Positions 10,738-19,755 of a DNA stretch of 64,000 bases are shown here, piece by piece. The notes under the pieces are model-generated. The model ran no database searches. It worked only from the letters and a program-made list of their open reading frames with translations, and had not been told where the DNA came from. The DNA is taken from assembly GCF_015355785.1 (NCBI RefSeq), contig NZ_JADKYW010000003.1:310001-374000 (forward strand), read 5' to 3'. This stretch comes from Arthrobacter gandavensis. Its GTDB lineage: Bacteria > Actinomycetota > Actinomycetes > Actinomycetales > Micrococcaceae. Both the position numbers and the translations under genes were made by a program. Each line of letters starts with the position of its first letter. Positions within the stretch are counted from its first letter, which is position 1.

Positions 10738-10778
10738 GCAGGTCCCGCGCCGGAAAGCTTCTCCGGTGCGGGACCTGC
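10738..10778. terminator. Bidirectional hairpin terminator between the tgpA-like gene and gabD
   Basis: GCAGGTCCCGC-CCGGA on the left pairs with TCCGG-GCGGGACCTGC on the right, loop around AAGCTTC. It sits between the convergent genes ending at 10733 and 10805. There is no long T tract, as is common in high-GC genomes. Confidence 0.7.
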
Positions 10779-10804
10779 GGGAGGCCGCGAAATGCGGCCC
10801 GGAA

Positions 10805-12283
10805 CTACGCCGTGGGGTCGGCGATTCCGATGTACTGCGTGTACAGGTACTCCTCGATGCCTTCGTCGCCGCCTTCGCGGCCCAGGCCGGACTGCTTGAC
10901 TCCGCCGAACGGTGCGGCGGCGTTGGACACGACGCCGGCGTTGAGGCCCAGCATGCCGGTCTCCAGCTTCTCGCCGATCCGCAGGCCGCGGTTCAGGTCC
11001 TCAGTGAAGACGTAGGCGATCAGGCCGTACTCGGACGCGTTGGCCAGCTTCACGGCTTCCGCTTCGGTCGAGAAGGTGATCACAGGAGCCACCGGGCCAA
11101 AGATCTCCTCCTGGAGGATCCGGGCGCCGGCGGGAACGTTCTTCAGCACGGTCGGAGCGTAGAAGTAGCCCGGTCCGTCCACGGGCGCGCCGCCCACCAC
11201 AGCAGTGGCGCCGCCGTCGATCGCGTCTTCCACCAGGGAGTGGACCTTGTCACGGGACTTCGCGTCGATCAGCGGACCGATCTTTGACTCGTCCTCGGTT
11301 CCGCGCGCAGTGGTCATCGCGGCCACCTTGGCTGCGAACTTCTCGGAGAACTCATCCGCAACGTCCTCGTGCACGATGAACCGGTTGGCTGCGGTGCAGG
11401 CCTCTCCCATGTTCCGCAGCTTGGCAGCCATCGCTCCGTCAACGGCCTTGTCGATGTCCGCATCCTCGAATACGACGAACGGTGCGTTGCCGCCCAGTTC
11501 CATGGAGGTGCGCAGTACCTTGTCCGCAGCATCGCGGATCAGGCCCTGGCCCACCGCAGTTGAGCCGGTGAAGGAGACCTTGCGGAGCCGGTCGTCCTTC
11601 ATGATCGGTCCGGTCACTTCGCCGGCCTTCGTGGTGGCGACGACGTTGAGGACTCCGGCGGGCAGCCCGGCTTCCATCATGACGGCGGCGAACAGCTGGG
11701 AGGTCAGCGGCGTCAGTTTGGCGGGCTTGAGCACCATGGTGCAGCCGGCAGCGACCGCAGGGGCGATCTTGCGGGTGGCCATCGCCAGCGGGAAGTTCCA
11801 CGGCGTGATCAGCAGGCAGGGGCCAACCGGCTTCTTGGTGACCATGATGCGGGACTTCCCGTCCGGAGCCGTGCCGTAGCGGCCGGTAACGCGGACAGCT
11901 TCTTCGGAGAACCAGCGCAGGAACTCGGCTCCGTAGGCAACTTCGCCGCGGGCCTCGGCCAGCGGCTTGCCCATTTCGAGCGTCATCAGCAGTGCGAAGT
12001 CCTCCGCGCGCGCGGTGACGAGTTCAAAGGCGCGGCGCAGGATTTCTCCACGAACACGCGGAGGAGTGGCGGCCCAGGACTCCTGCGCGGCAGCGGCGGC
12101 GTCCATGGCTGCGGCGCCGTCCTCGGTGCTGGCATCTGCGATGCTCAGCAGCGCCTTTCCAGTGGCGGGGTCCTCGACTTCGAAGGTCTTTCCGCCGGTG
12201 GCTTCGCGCCACTCTCCGTCAATCAGCAGGCCGGTGGGAACCTGGGCCAGCAGTGCGGCCTCGCGTTCAGCGGTTACAGCCAT
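10805..12283 (-). CDS. gabD: NAD(P)-dependent succinate-semialdehyde dehydrogenase
   Basis: Oxidises succinate semialdehyde to succinate in GABA/4-aminobutyrate degradation; cytoplasmic, aldehyde dehydrogenase superfamily. 492 residues, usual length. Landmarks: PWNFP (161-165), cofactor-binding SFTGST, the general base in MELGGNAP (E262), and the nucleophile in GEACTAANR (C296). The MGEACTAANRFIV context matches GabD rather than betaine aldehyde dehydrogenases. ATG at 12283 with TTTGGAGGC eight bases upstream. No transaminase gene is adjacent, so it appears to be a single-gene unit. Confidence 0.88.
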   Translation of the reverse strand: MAVTAEREAALLAQVPTGLLIDGEWREATGGKTFEVEDPATGKALLSIADASTEDGAAAMDAAAAAQESWAATPPRVRGEILRRAFELVTARAEDFALLMTLEMGKPLAEARGEVAYGAEFLRWFSEEAVRVTGRYGTAPDGKSRIMVTKKPVGPCLLITPWNFPLAMATRKIAPAVAAGCTMVLKPAKLTPLTSQLFAAVMMEAGLPAGVLNVVATTKAGEVTGPIMKDDRLRKVSFTGSTAVGQGLIRDAADKVLRTSMELGGNAPFVVFEDADIDKAVDGAMAAKLRNMGEACTAANRFIVHEDVADEFSEKFAAKVAAMTTARGTEDESKIGPLIDAKSRDKVHSLVEDAIDGGATAVVGGAPVDGPGYFYAPTVLKNVPAGARILQEEIFGPVAPVITFSTEAEAVKLANASEYGLIAYVFTEDLNRGLRIGEKLETGMLGLNAGVVSNAAAPFGGVKQSGLGREGGDEGIEEYLYTQYIGIADPTA

Positions 12284-12425
12284 GAGTGAGCCTCCAAAGT
12301 ATGCGGGTTTTCCGGATCACAATCTGCCCGGTGCTGACTTCACCGTAAAGCCCGCCGCCGATCAGTGTAAATGCACCTCTGCACAAGGACATTTCGGCAA
12401 CCCTGTGCAGTTGGCCAGAAGAGGG

Positions 12426-13340
12426 CTAGGGGGTGGCTCCCCGCGCCGCCAGCACTGCGGAGTAGAGCTCACGCTTGCTGATCCGGGCGTCGGAGGCAAC
12501 AGTGGCAACAGCGTCCTTCAGTCGGGACCCCTGCGCAATCAGGTCATTGACTGCCCCCACATGGTCTCCGGGCGCCTCAGGTTCGGATTCCGGCGCTCCG
12601 CCGACGACGACGGCGATCTCCCCGCGGACCTCGCTGGATTCAGCCCACTCCAGGAGCTCACGCAGCGGACCGCGCAGCACCTGCTCGTGCAGCTTTGTCA
12701 GCTCCCGTGCCACGGCTGCGGGGCGGTCGGGACCGAACGCCGCGTCCAGGGCCCGCAGCATGGGTTCGAGGCGGTGCGGGGCTTCGAAGAAAACCATGGT
12801 GCGGTCCTCGCGGGCCAGCCCGGAGAGCCGGGCAGCGCGCTCACCGGACTTCCGCGGAAGGAAACCTTCAAAGCAGAACCTGTCTGTCGGCAGGCCGGAG
12901 AGCGCCAGTGCCGTCAGGACCGCAGACGGTCCCGGTGCTGCGGTGACGGCAATGCCTTCGGCCGCTGCAGCCTCCACCAGCCGGTATCCGGGATCGGAGA
13001 CGGAGGGCATGCCGGCGTCGGTTACCATCAGCAGCGTGGCGCCGTCGCGTACCAGGCCCAGCAGTTCAGGCGTGCGCGACTGCTCGTTGTGCTCGTGGTA
13101 GCTCATGATCCGGCCGGTGGTACTGATCTTCAGGGCGCTGACCAGGCGGTGCAGCCGGCGGGTGTCCTCGGCCGCGATGATGTCCGCATGCTGCAGCAGG
13201 TCAATCAGCCGAACCGTCGCATCCCCCATGTTTCCGATGGGCGTGGCAGCCAGCACAATCTGGCCGGCGCCTGCCGCCGCACGCGGCTCCGGGCGCTCGG
13301 CACTCATGGGCTGCTGGGTTTCGCTGCTGCTGGAGTTCAC
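12426..13340 (-). CDS. rsmI: 16S rRNA (cytidine1402-2'-O)-methyltransferase
   Basis: Methylates the ribose of C1402 in the decoding centre of 16S rRNA. 304 residues with the tetrapyrrole-methylase fold: IVLATPIGN-like opening (IVLAATPIGNMGDAT), AAEDTRR, SYHEHNE, and VTDAGMPSVSDPGYRLV, the classic RsmI signature. A 20-residue low-complexity N-terminus precedes the domain. GTG start at 13340, 6 bases after a TAGGGT -10 hexamer, so it is likely leaderless. It diverges from the O-mannosyltransferase gene with only 37 bases between the two start codons. Confidence 0.95.
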   Translation of the reverse strand: MNSSSSETQQPMSAERPEPRAAAGAGQIVLAATPIGNMGDATVRLIDLLQHADIIAAEDTRRLHRLVSALKISTTGRIMSYHEHNEQSRTPELLGLVRDGATLLMVTDAGMPSVSDPGYRLVEAAAAEGIAVTAAPGPSAVLTALALSGLPTDRFCFEGFLPRKSGERAARLSGLAREDRTMVFFEAPHRLEPMLRALDAAFGPDRPAAVARELTKLHEQVLRGPLRELLEWAESSEVRGEIAVVVGGAPESEPEAPGDHVGAVNDLIAQGSRLKDAVATVASDARISKRELYSAVLAARGATP

Positions 13341-13346
13341 CCTTCA

Positions 13347-13352
13347 ACCCTA
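13347..13352 (-). promoter_or_regulatory. -10 hexamer TAGGGT of rsmI (leaderless type)
   Basis: TAGGGT on the minus strand, 6 bases before the GTG at 13340, within the 37-base divergent gap shared with pmt. Confidence 0.55.
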
Positions 13353-13364
13353 CGCGACAGGCTA

Positions 13365-13370
13365 TAGAGT
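13365..13370 (+). promoter_or_regulatory. -10 hexamer TAGAGT of pmt (leaderless type)
   Basis: TAGAGT, 7 bases before the GTG at 13378. The upstream part of this promoter must lie in the first codons of rsmI. Confidence 0.55.
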
Positions 13371-13377
13371 TGAGCCC

Positions 13378-15000
13378 GTGACGCCGCCCCTGCTCCCCGC
13401 CCCGGCCCGGGCCACCGCACCCCGGGTGCAGCCGGCGGACCGGGCCTTTACGGAGCAGTTCCTGCGGGACAGGCTGCTGGGAGCCGCGCTTCCCTACCGC
13501 TCCTGGGCATGGGCCGCTGCCCTGGGCACCGCTTTGCTTGCCGGGCTGCTTCGTTTCGTCCGGCTGGATGAGCCCGGATCCCTGGTCTTCGACGAAACCT
13601 ATTACGTCAAGGACGCTTACTCATACCTCACGTCCGGCTACGAACGTGCGTGGCCGGAAGACGCCAACGACTCCTTCGCAGCAGGGCAGCCCGGGGGTCT
13701 GCTGGAGGGAGCCGAGTACGTGGTCCACCCGCCGGTGGGCAAATGGATGATCGCGTTCGGCATGGCCCTGTTCGGGCCCGGGTCGAGCTTCGGCTGGCGC
13801 TTCTCCGCCGCGGCTGCCGGAACGCTGACCGTGCTGCTTCTGGCGCTGATCGCGTGGCGCCTGTTCCGGTCTCCTCTGCTGGGCGGAGTTGCCGGACTGC
13901 TGCTCGCCGTCGACGGACATCACCTGGTGCTTTCCCGGACGGCGCTGCTGGATATCTTCCTCGCATTCTGGATCGTTGCCGCCTTTGGTGCTCTGCTGCT
14001 GGACCGCGACGACGGACGGCGGCGGCTGGCGAGGAAGCTGCACCGTCCGCCGGGCAGCCTGCCGGACCGCGCCGCCCTGACAACCGGACCGTGGGTCCTG
14101 TGGCGTCCCTGGCGGCTCGCAGCCGCCGTCTGCCTCGGCCTGGCGGTAGGCACCAAATGGTCCGCCCTGGCCTTTGTTGCCGTTTTTGGCATCATGACGG
14201 TCCTGTGGGATGTCAGCGCACGGCGGGTCGCAGGAATCCGCGCCTGGCCCGCCGGACTGCTTAAGGACGGTGTTCCGGCTTTCCTGACCGTTATTCCCGT
14301 CGCGGCCGCCACGTATCTCGCCGCGTGGACCGGCTGGTTCCTCTCCAGCGGCGCCTATGGACGCCAGTGGGCTCAGGCCAACCCGGCCCCCGCGGGGCTC
14401 GGCTGGGTTCCCGATCCGCTGCGGTCCCTCGCCGAGTACCACCGAAGTGCGTACAGCTTCCACAACGGCCTGTCCTCTGAGCACTCCTATGAGGCGAGCG
14501 CCTGGACCTGGCTTTTCCTTGGCCGTCCAACCTCGTTCTTCTACGAAAGCCTGGACCCGCAGCAGGCATCATGCGGGTCCGGTTCCTGCACCTCCGCGAT
14601 CACTTCCGTGGGCAACCCGCTGATCTGGTGGGCTGCGCTGCTCAGCCTGATCGTTGTCCTCGCCTACTGGCTCGGACGCCGGGACTGGCGGGCCGGGGCG
14701 GTGCTCTCCGGCCTCGCTGCCGGCTACCTGCCCTGGTTCGCTTTTCCGGACCGGACCATGTTCTACTTCTATGCCGTCTCCTTTGTGCCGTTCCTCGTGC
14801 TGGCCTTGACCTACGTACTGGGACTCGTCCTGGGACGGGCAGCAGACCGGCCGGCGCGCAGACGCCGCGGAGCAATCGCCGCAGCATGTTTCCTGGCCGC
14901 TGTGGTTTTGGTTTCCGCGTTCTTCTATCCGGTCTGGACGGCCGAAATCATCCCCTACTCTGATTGGCGGCTCCGCATCTGGATGCCGAGCTGGATCTAG
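13378..15000 (+). CDS. pmt: Dolichyl-phosphate-mannose-type protein O-mannosyltransferase
   Basis: Integral membrane GT-C enzyme that moves mannose from a polyprenyl phosphate carrier to Ser/Thr of exported proteins. 540 residues from the GTG at 13378, with about eleven membrane helices. The first extracytoplasmic loop holds the catalytic acidic pair in VFDETYYVKDAYSY; a second family motif, EGAEYVVHPPVGKWMI, follows. An in-frame start farther upstream (13105) would run through rsmI on the other strand and is rejected. manA at 34.3 kb and uppS at 48 kb could supply the sugar and lipid sides of this pathway (inference). Confidence 0.92.
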   Translation: MTPPLLPAPARATAPRVQPADRAFTEQFLRDRLLGAALPYRSWAWAAALGTALLAGLLRFVRLDEPGSLVFDETYYVKDAYSYLTSGYERAWPEDANDSFAAGQPGGLLEGAEYVVHPPVGKWMIAFGMALFGPGSSFGWRFSAAAAGTLTVLLLALIAWRLFRSPLLGGVAGLLLAVDGHHLVLSRTALLDIFLAFWIVAAFGALLLDRDDGRRRLARKLHRPPGSLPDRAALTTGPWVLWRPWRLAAAVCLGLAVGTKWSALAFVAVFGIMTVLWDVSARRVAGIRAWPAGLLKDGVPAFLTVIPVAAATYLAAWTGWFLSSGAYGRQWAQANPAPAGLGWVPDPLRSLAEYHRSAYSFHNGLSSEHSYEASAWTWLFLGRPTSFFYESLDPQQASCGSGSCTSAITSVGNPLIWWAALLSLIVVLAYWLGRRDWRAGAVLSGLAAGYLPWFAFPDRTMFYFYAVSFVPFLVLALTYVLGLVLGRAADRPARRRRGAIAAACFLAAVVLVSAFFYPVWTAEIIPYSDWRLRIWMPSWI

Positions 15001-15038
15001 GTCTCAACGCAATGTGCTCGCACAGAAAGGGAGGGCCC

Positions 15039-16853
15039 GTGCGCGAATCCTCCACCGGATTGTTCGTGAAGCTCCCGGAAGACTCCAACATCACCGACCT
15101 CCTGCTGGCGACGGCTGCGCGAACCCCGGACCTGGCCCTGTACGCACGCCGGACCGCCGCCGGCTGGACGGACGTGAGCGCTGCGGATTTCCTCGCCGAG
15201 GTCCGGGCGGCAGCCAAGGGGCTGATGGCGCAGGGGGTCCGCCCCGGTGACGCTGTAGCCGTCATGTCCGGAACACGGTACGAATGGACTGTTGTGGATC
15301 TTGCCATCTGGTTTGCCGGAGCGGTCACGGTCCCCATCTACGAGACCTCCTCCCCCAGCCAGGTTCACTGGATCCTCACCGATTCGGGTGCGCGGATCGT
15401 CTTCGCCGGAGACGACGCAAAGGCCAAGGTCATTGAAGCCGGCGCTGCTGCCGCCGCGGCCCCGGTCCGGATCTGGAAACTGACCGGCAGCGAGGGGCCG
15501 GACACGCTGGCTTCGCTCGCCGCCTCCGGAACCGGTGTACCGGACGAGGACCTCGAGTCGGCCCGTTCCTCCGCTGCGCTTTCCGCCCCGGCGTCCCTGG
15601 TCTACACCTCCGGAACCACCGGCCGGCCCAAGGGATGCACCATCAGCCACGGCAACTTTGCCCTCTTCGCCGTCAATGTGATTGAGCTCCTGCCCGAAAT
15701 GCTGAAGCGCCCGAGCGCCAGGACACTGATGTTCCTCCCCCTGGCGCATGTGCTGGCCCGCGCCGTCCAGGTCGGCTGCCTTGCCGCAGGTGTCACGGTG
15801 GGTCACAGCTCCAGCGCCGCAGCGCTGGTTGAGGACCTCCGGACCTTCCGTCCCACCTTCCTCCTGGCGGTGCCGCGGATCTTCGAGAAAATCTACGCCG
15901 GAGCCGAGGAGAAGGCTGCTGCAGCCGGCAAGGGCAGGCTGTTTGCCGCCGCAGCCTCCACCGCCGTCGCCTACTCGGAGGCGCGGGACAGCGTGGCGCG
16001 CGGCGGGCCCGGCCCATCCCTGGCCCTGCGGCTGCGCCATGCTGCCTTCGACCGGCTGCTGTACCCGAAGGTCCGGGCCGCGTTCGGCGGGGAGATGGAC
16101 ATAGCCATCTCCGGTGCGAGTCCGCTCAGCCCACAGCTGGCACACTTCTTCCGGGGTGCCGGAATTGCAGTCCAGGAAGGCTACGGCCTCACTGAAACCA
16201 CCGCTCCGGCGTCGGTGAACACGATTCCGCTGACCCGGGTGGGATCGGTCGGGCTGCCGATGCCGGGCAACTCCATCCGGATTGCCGACGACGGCGAGGT
16301 ACTGGTCAGCGGCGTCGGTGTCTTCTCCGGCTACCACCGCAACCCCGAGGCGACGGCGGAAGCGTTCACCGGCGAATGGTTCCACACAGGCGACCTGGGA
16401 GCGCTGGATGCGGACGGCTTCCTGCGAATCACCGGCCGTAAGAAGGACCTGCTGGTCACCGCCGGCGGCAAGAACGTCGCTCCCGGCCCGCTGGAAGAAA
16501 AGGTGCGTGAACACCGGCTGGTCTCCCAGGTCGTGGTGGTCGGCGAAGGCCGCCCCTTCGTGGGCGCCCTGGTGACGCTCGACGACGAGGCGCTGGCCGC
16601 GTGGGCCCGGGAAAGCGGCATCAACGCGGCCGGCCAGCCGCTTGCTGAGCATCCCCGGGTCCTTGCCCAGGTGCAGGAAGCGGTGGACGCCGCGAACGCC
16701 TCCGTATCCCGGGCCGAGCAGATCCGCCGGTTCACGGTGCTCCCGAAGGACTTTTCCCTGGACGGCGGCCATGTGACAGCGACGCTGAAGCTCCGCCGCC
16801 AGGCCGTGATCGCGGACTTCACCGCCGAGGTGGAGAAGCTCTACGCTAACTAG
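15039..16853 (+). CDS. Long-chain fatty-acid-CoA ligase / AMP-dependent synthetase (FadD15-like)
   Basis: Activates fatty acids to acyl-CoA through an acyl-adenylate. 604 residues from the GTG at 15039, preceded by a strong AAAGGGAGG ribosome-binding site. ANL-superfamily motifs: the P-loop-like YTSGTTGRPKGC, SGASPLSPQLAHFFRGAGI, QEGYGLTETTAP, the hinge region WFHTGDLGALDADGFLRITGRKKDLLVTAGGKN, and a C-terminal lid. Its closest match by feel is actinobacterial FadD15-type ligases; chain-length preference cannot be read from the sequence. It starts 38 bases after pmt and may share its transcript. It ends at a strong bidirectional hairpin. Confidence 0.9.
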   Translation: MRESSTGLFVKLPEDSNITDLLLATAARTPDLALYARRTAAGWTDVSAADFLAEVRAAAKGLMAQGVRPGDAVAVMSGTRYEWTVVDLAIWFAGAVTVPIYETSSPSQVHWILTDSGARIVFAGDDAKAKVIEAGAAAAAAPVRIWKLTGSEGPDTLASLAASGTGVPDEDLESARSSAALSAPASLVYTSGTTGRPKGCTISHGNFALFAVNVIELLPEMLKRPSARTLMFLPLAHVLARAVQVGCLAAGVTVGHSSSAAALVEDLRTFRPTFLLAVPRIFEKIYAGAEEKAAAAGKGRLFAAAASTAVAYSEARDSVARGGPGPSLALRLRHAAFDRLLYPKVRAAFGGEMDIAISGASPLSPQLAHFFRGAGIAVQEGYGLTETTAPASVNTIPLTRVGSVGLPMPGNSIRIADDGEVLVSGVGVFSGYHRNPEATAEAFTGEWFHTGDLGALDADGFLRITGRKKDLLVTAGGKNVAPGPLEEKVREHRLVSQVVVVGEGRPFVGALVTLDDEALAAWARESGINAAGQPLAEHPRVLAQVQEAVDAANASVSRAEQIRRFTVLPKDFSLDGGHVTATLKLRRQAVIADFTAEVEKLYAN

Positions 16854-16873
16854 TCCTGCCGGGTCTATCCGGA

Positions 16874-16920
16874 GAAGACGAAAGCCGGGGCCCGCTTCAC
16901 GGGTCCCGGCCTTTGTCTTC
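16874..16920. terminator. Bidirectional hairpin terminator
   Basis: GAAGAC...AAAGCCGGG-CCCG on the left pairs with CGGG-CCCGGCCTTT...GTCTTC on the right around CTTCA. It lies between the convergent genes ending at 16853 and 16934. Confidence 0.75.
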
Positions 16921-16933
16921 TGCGGCTGCCCGG

Positions 16934-18523
16934 CTACAGCGCTTCGAGCGATTCAAGGTAGCGGCGGCGGCTTTCCTCGCGGGCGAGGCGGGAGCGTTCG
17001 CGGCGCCTCTTCGTCGGCCAGGTGAAGACGATCACCAGCACGCACACAATCAGGACGATCGCAGCGATTGTCCCGCCGGCATCCATCCAGAACTGGGCGG
17101 GGAACAGCCGGATCAGCGTGTCATCAAGGCGGAACGTCCAGTTGCCCTGCGCGAAGAAAACTGAGTGCACCATGGTGAAGAACTCTTCCCAGGCCAGGAC
17201 TGCCGCTACCAGCAGTCCGGCAATAAGGGCCAGGGTTGCCACGGCGCCGGCAAACAGGGCGCGCCGGATTCCGCCCGGGCAGCGCCGGGCCAGGTAAATC
17301 CCGCCGGCAATGCTGAGCAGTGCCATTCCCAGCGCCGTTACGAACGCGAGGGTCAGGACAGTCTTGACGTCCGCCATGTGCGACACTTCGCTTGCCAGGT
17401 ACAGCGGATCGCCGTCCGGCGTCACCAGATCCCCCAGATACCGGGGAGAAGAAAAATTCAGCAGGTAGTCCACGGCGTAGGAGCCGTAGGTCACGCGGTC
17501 ATCGGTGCTGAACCCGAAACTGTCCGCGGGGAAACCCGGCCGGTTGTACTCGATCCACAGGAACAGCGGAGTTGCCACCGCGCGGATTGCTGCGGCCAGC
17601 AGCATAACCGGGAAGAACACCGCGATAGCTACCTGGATGATCCGGCCCAGGACGGGCTTGGCGCTGGCGGCGCGTTCCCGCTCCGCGTTCCTCCGTTCAG
17701 CCTCCGCGGCCGAAACATCCGGATCCGCAACGGGCACAGCTGTGGTCTCAGCCTCTGCTGCGTTCGCAGCATTGTGTTCACCGGAAGCCTGCTGCTCCCC
17801 CGTGCCCGGCCCGTACCAGGGCCCGCCGGCGGCAGTCGTGGGATGCGGTTCGGACAGTTTTGAATCCTGCCCGGATCCGGCCCGGCCGGGTGCGGCCTGA
17901 TCGTCCCCGGCGCCGGGCGCAGCGGGACCGGGCTCGTCGGCGGCTGCGCCGCCGTCTGATCCGGAGGAGCTATCCGGTCCGGAGGAATTGGCGGTGCCGT
18001 AGCGGCTCAGGTTGGGCATGGTGCTGGCAGCGCGCATCGGCAGGGTGCTCCGCTGGGCGAGGGAAGGATGCCCTCCCGGTACTTCGTCACGGGTCCGGAC
18101 CGTGCCTGCCGTACCGGCGGTCACGGCATCTTCTGCAGCGGGCGCAGCGGCGGATTCGGTGGACGGGACTTTGCCGGTCCCGTCCTTCGGGTCCGGAGCG
18201 GCGGCACGGGTGGTTTCGTTCCCGGCTGCCGATGGTGCGGCACCTGACGGCACGTCAGCCGGCAGGTCGTCAGCCCGTGGCGGGTTGGCTTCCCCGGCGT
18301 CGGGGGCCGTACCGGCAATACCGGCGAACTCAGCATCCCAGGCATCGTGTTCTGCCGGAACAGCTGTTGCCGGGGCCTCGCCCGTAGCAGCAGCGTGGGT
18401 TCCGCTGACTATGGTCTCGCTCGCATCGGACGGGTTCGCGCCCTGCCCGTCCGGCCGCTGGCCTGAGGGGACGCCTCCCGTAGTGGGGTCTTGGTCCTGG
18501 CTTGCCACTGCTTCGTCTCTCAT
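16934..18523 (-). CDS. TIGR01906-family integral membrane protein with long disordered N-terminus
   Basis: About 529 residues from the ATG at 18523; a GTG at 18544 would add seven. The first 290 or so residues are low-complexity and rich in Ala, Pro, Gly, Asp, Glu and Ser, with no visible domain. The C-terminal 240 residues hold five hydrophobic helices and the TIGR01906-type region (VDYLLNFSSPRYLGDL, MADVKTVLTLAF), ending in a basic tail (TKRRRERSRLAREESRRR). The family has no established role. It is convergent with the fatty-acyl ligase gene and shares its terminator. Confidence 0.8.
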   Translation of the reverse strand: MRDEAVASQDQDPTTGGVPSGQRPDGQGANPSDASETIVSGTHAAATGEAPATAVPAEHDAWDAEFAGIAGTAPDAGEANPPRADDLPADVPSGAAPSAAGNETTRAAAPDPKDGTGKVPSTESAAAPAAEDAVTAGTAGTVRTRDEVPGGHPSLAQRSTLPMRAASTMPNLSRYGTANSSGPDSSSGSDGGAAADEPGPAAPGAGDDQAAPGRAGSGQDSKLSEPHPTTAAGGPWYGPGTGEQQASGEHNAANAAEAETTAVPVADPDVSAAEAERRNAERERAASAKPVLGRIIQVAIAVFFPVMLLAAAIRAVATPLFLWIEYNRPGFPADSFGFSTDDRVTYGSYAVDYLLNFSSPRYLGDLVTPDGDPLYLASEVSHMADVKTVLTLAFVTALGMALLSIAGGIYLARRCPGGIRRALFAGAVATLALIAGLLVAAVLAWEEFFTMVHSVFFAQGNWTFRLDDTLIRLFPAQFWMDAGGTIAAIVLIVCVLVIVFTWPTKRRRERSRLAREESRRRYLESLEAL

Positions 18524-18657
18524 CCCAATCCTGTATGAAGTCACCGGGGTGGTGGGGGGGTCCGGTGTCGTCCTTCATAGACACTACCGGCCTGCGGTCC
18601 CTGAATCGAAGGTACTCCCGGCGAGTCCGGACAGCGTTTCCGCCGGTGCCTGGAACG

Positions 18658-19653
18658 CTAGGCGGAGCGCACCGCGGCTTCGCCCGCATCGCGTGCCTGC
18701 AGGTCACCGCGGAACCCGGCCCGGTACGCACGTCTGCCCAGGATCAGCGTGTAGGCCCAGTAGGCGGCGAGCACCAGGGCGCCGATGGTGATGCGCAGCC
18801 AGGACGGCAACCCGCTGGGAGTAACGAATCCTTCCACCAGTCCGGAAATAAACAGGACCACCACGAGCCCCAGGGCCACAGTCATCAGGGACCGCCCCTC
18901 CTGGGCCAGTGCGGTGATCCTGGGACGCGGGCCGGGCGCAACCAGCGCCCAGAAAATCTGGAGTCCCGCCGCCGACGCAATGAAGATGGCAGTGAGCTCC
19001 ATGAATCCGTGGGGCAGGATGTACGTGAAGAAAGTGTCGAGCTCGCCGTAGGACGCCATAGTGCCTGCGGCCGTGCCCACGCCGACGGCGTTTTGGTACA
19101 GGATGTAGGGCACCCATATCCCGGTGATGCCGAAAGCGACCGCCTGCAGCGCGATCCAGGCGTTGTTCGTCCAGACCATGCCGGCGAAGGACGCCGCGGG
19201 ATTCTCTGAGTAGTAGGCGGCGAAGTCCGACTCCACGTAGCGGCGGAGCTCCGCATCCGTTCCGAGTGCGGAAAGGACGCCGGGCGTGTCCACCACCCAG
19301 TAGGCGGTCAGCGCTGAAACCAGGACAAAAAGCGCGCCAATGACGGCGGTGAGTATCCGGACGCGGTAGAACGCCGCAGGCAGCGAGTACACGAAGAAAC
19401 CGGCCAGGTCCTCGAAGAAATTGGAACGGGCGCCGGTGAACCGGGTCCTGGCACGGGAGAGCCGCATTGAAAGCGCCGCTGAGAGCGCACCCTCGGGGGC
19501 CACCGAGCGGATGACAGAGAGGTGTGTGGAGGCACGCTGGTACAGCTGCAGCAGTTCGTCCGCTTCGGCCCCGCTGAGGCGGCGGCGGGCAATGAGTTCA
19601 TCCAGCCGGTTCCAGTCCCGGCTGTGCACGGCGGCGAAGGCATCCAAGTCCAC
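18658..19653 (-). CDS. SpoIIM-family (stage II sporulation protein M-like) membrane protein
   Basis: 331 residues: a cytoplasmic helical N-terminus (DLDAFAAVHSRDWNRLDELIARRR) followed by about seven membrane helices, with the family pattern FGITGIWVPYILYQNAVGVG and LPHGFMELTAIFIASAAGLQI. The organism need not sporulate; in actinobacteria SpoIIM proteins usually neighbour RDD, DUF58 and MoxR genes. GTG start at 19653, 6 bases after TAGGGT. It diverges from the RDD gene. The family's molecular function in non-sporulators is unknown. Confidence 0.88.
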   Translation of the reverse strand: MDLDAFAAVHSRDWNRLDELIARRRLSGAEADELLQLYQRASTHLSVIRSVAPEGALSAALSMRLSRARTRFTGARSNFFEDLAGFFVYSLPAAFYRVRILTAVIGALFVLVSALTAYWVVDTPGVLSALGTDAELRRYVESDFAAYYSENPAASFAGMVWTNNAWIALQAVAFGITGIWVPYILYQNAVGVGTAAGTMASYGELDTFFTYILPHGFMELTAIFIASAAGLQIFWALVAPGPRPRITALAQEGRSLMTVALGLVVVLFISGLVEGFVTPSGLPSWLRITIGALVLAAYWAYTLILGRRAYRAGFRGDLQARDAGEAAVRSA

Positions 19654-19659
19654 GCCTCC

Positions 19660-19665
19660 ACCCTA
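19660..19665 (-). promoter_or_regulatory. -10 hexamer TAGGGT of the spoIIM-like gene (leaderless type)
   Basis: TAGGGT on the minus strand, 6 bases before the GTG at 19653. A GGAGGC run touches the start codon but is too close to serve as a ribosome-binding site. Confidence 0.5.
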
Positions 19666-19755
19666 GCGGGCGCAGCCGCGCTGGCCCCCATATCCGCCGC
19701 GGGGATAGGTAGAGTGGGAACCCTGACGTTGAAAGCGGAAGCAGGGGGCGCTGGC

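Noticed and set aside
14997-16772. 591-residue open frame on the minus strand
   Set aside because: Antisense shadow of the fatty-acyl ligase; Gly/Arg/His-rich composition and no family motifs.
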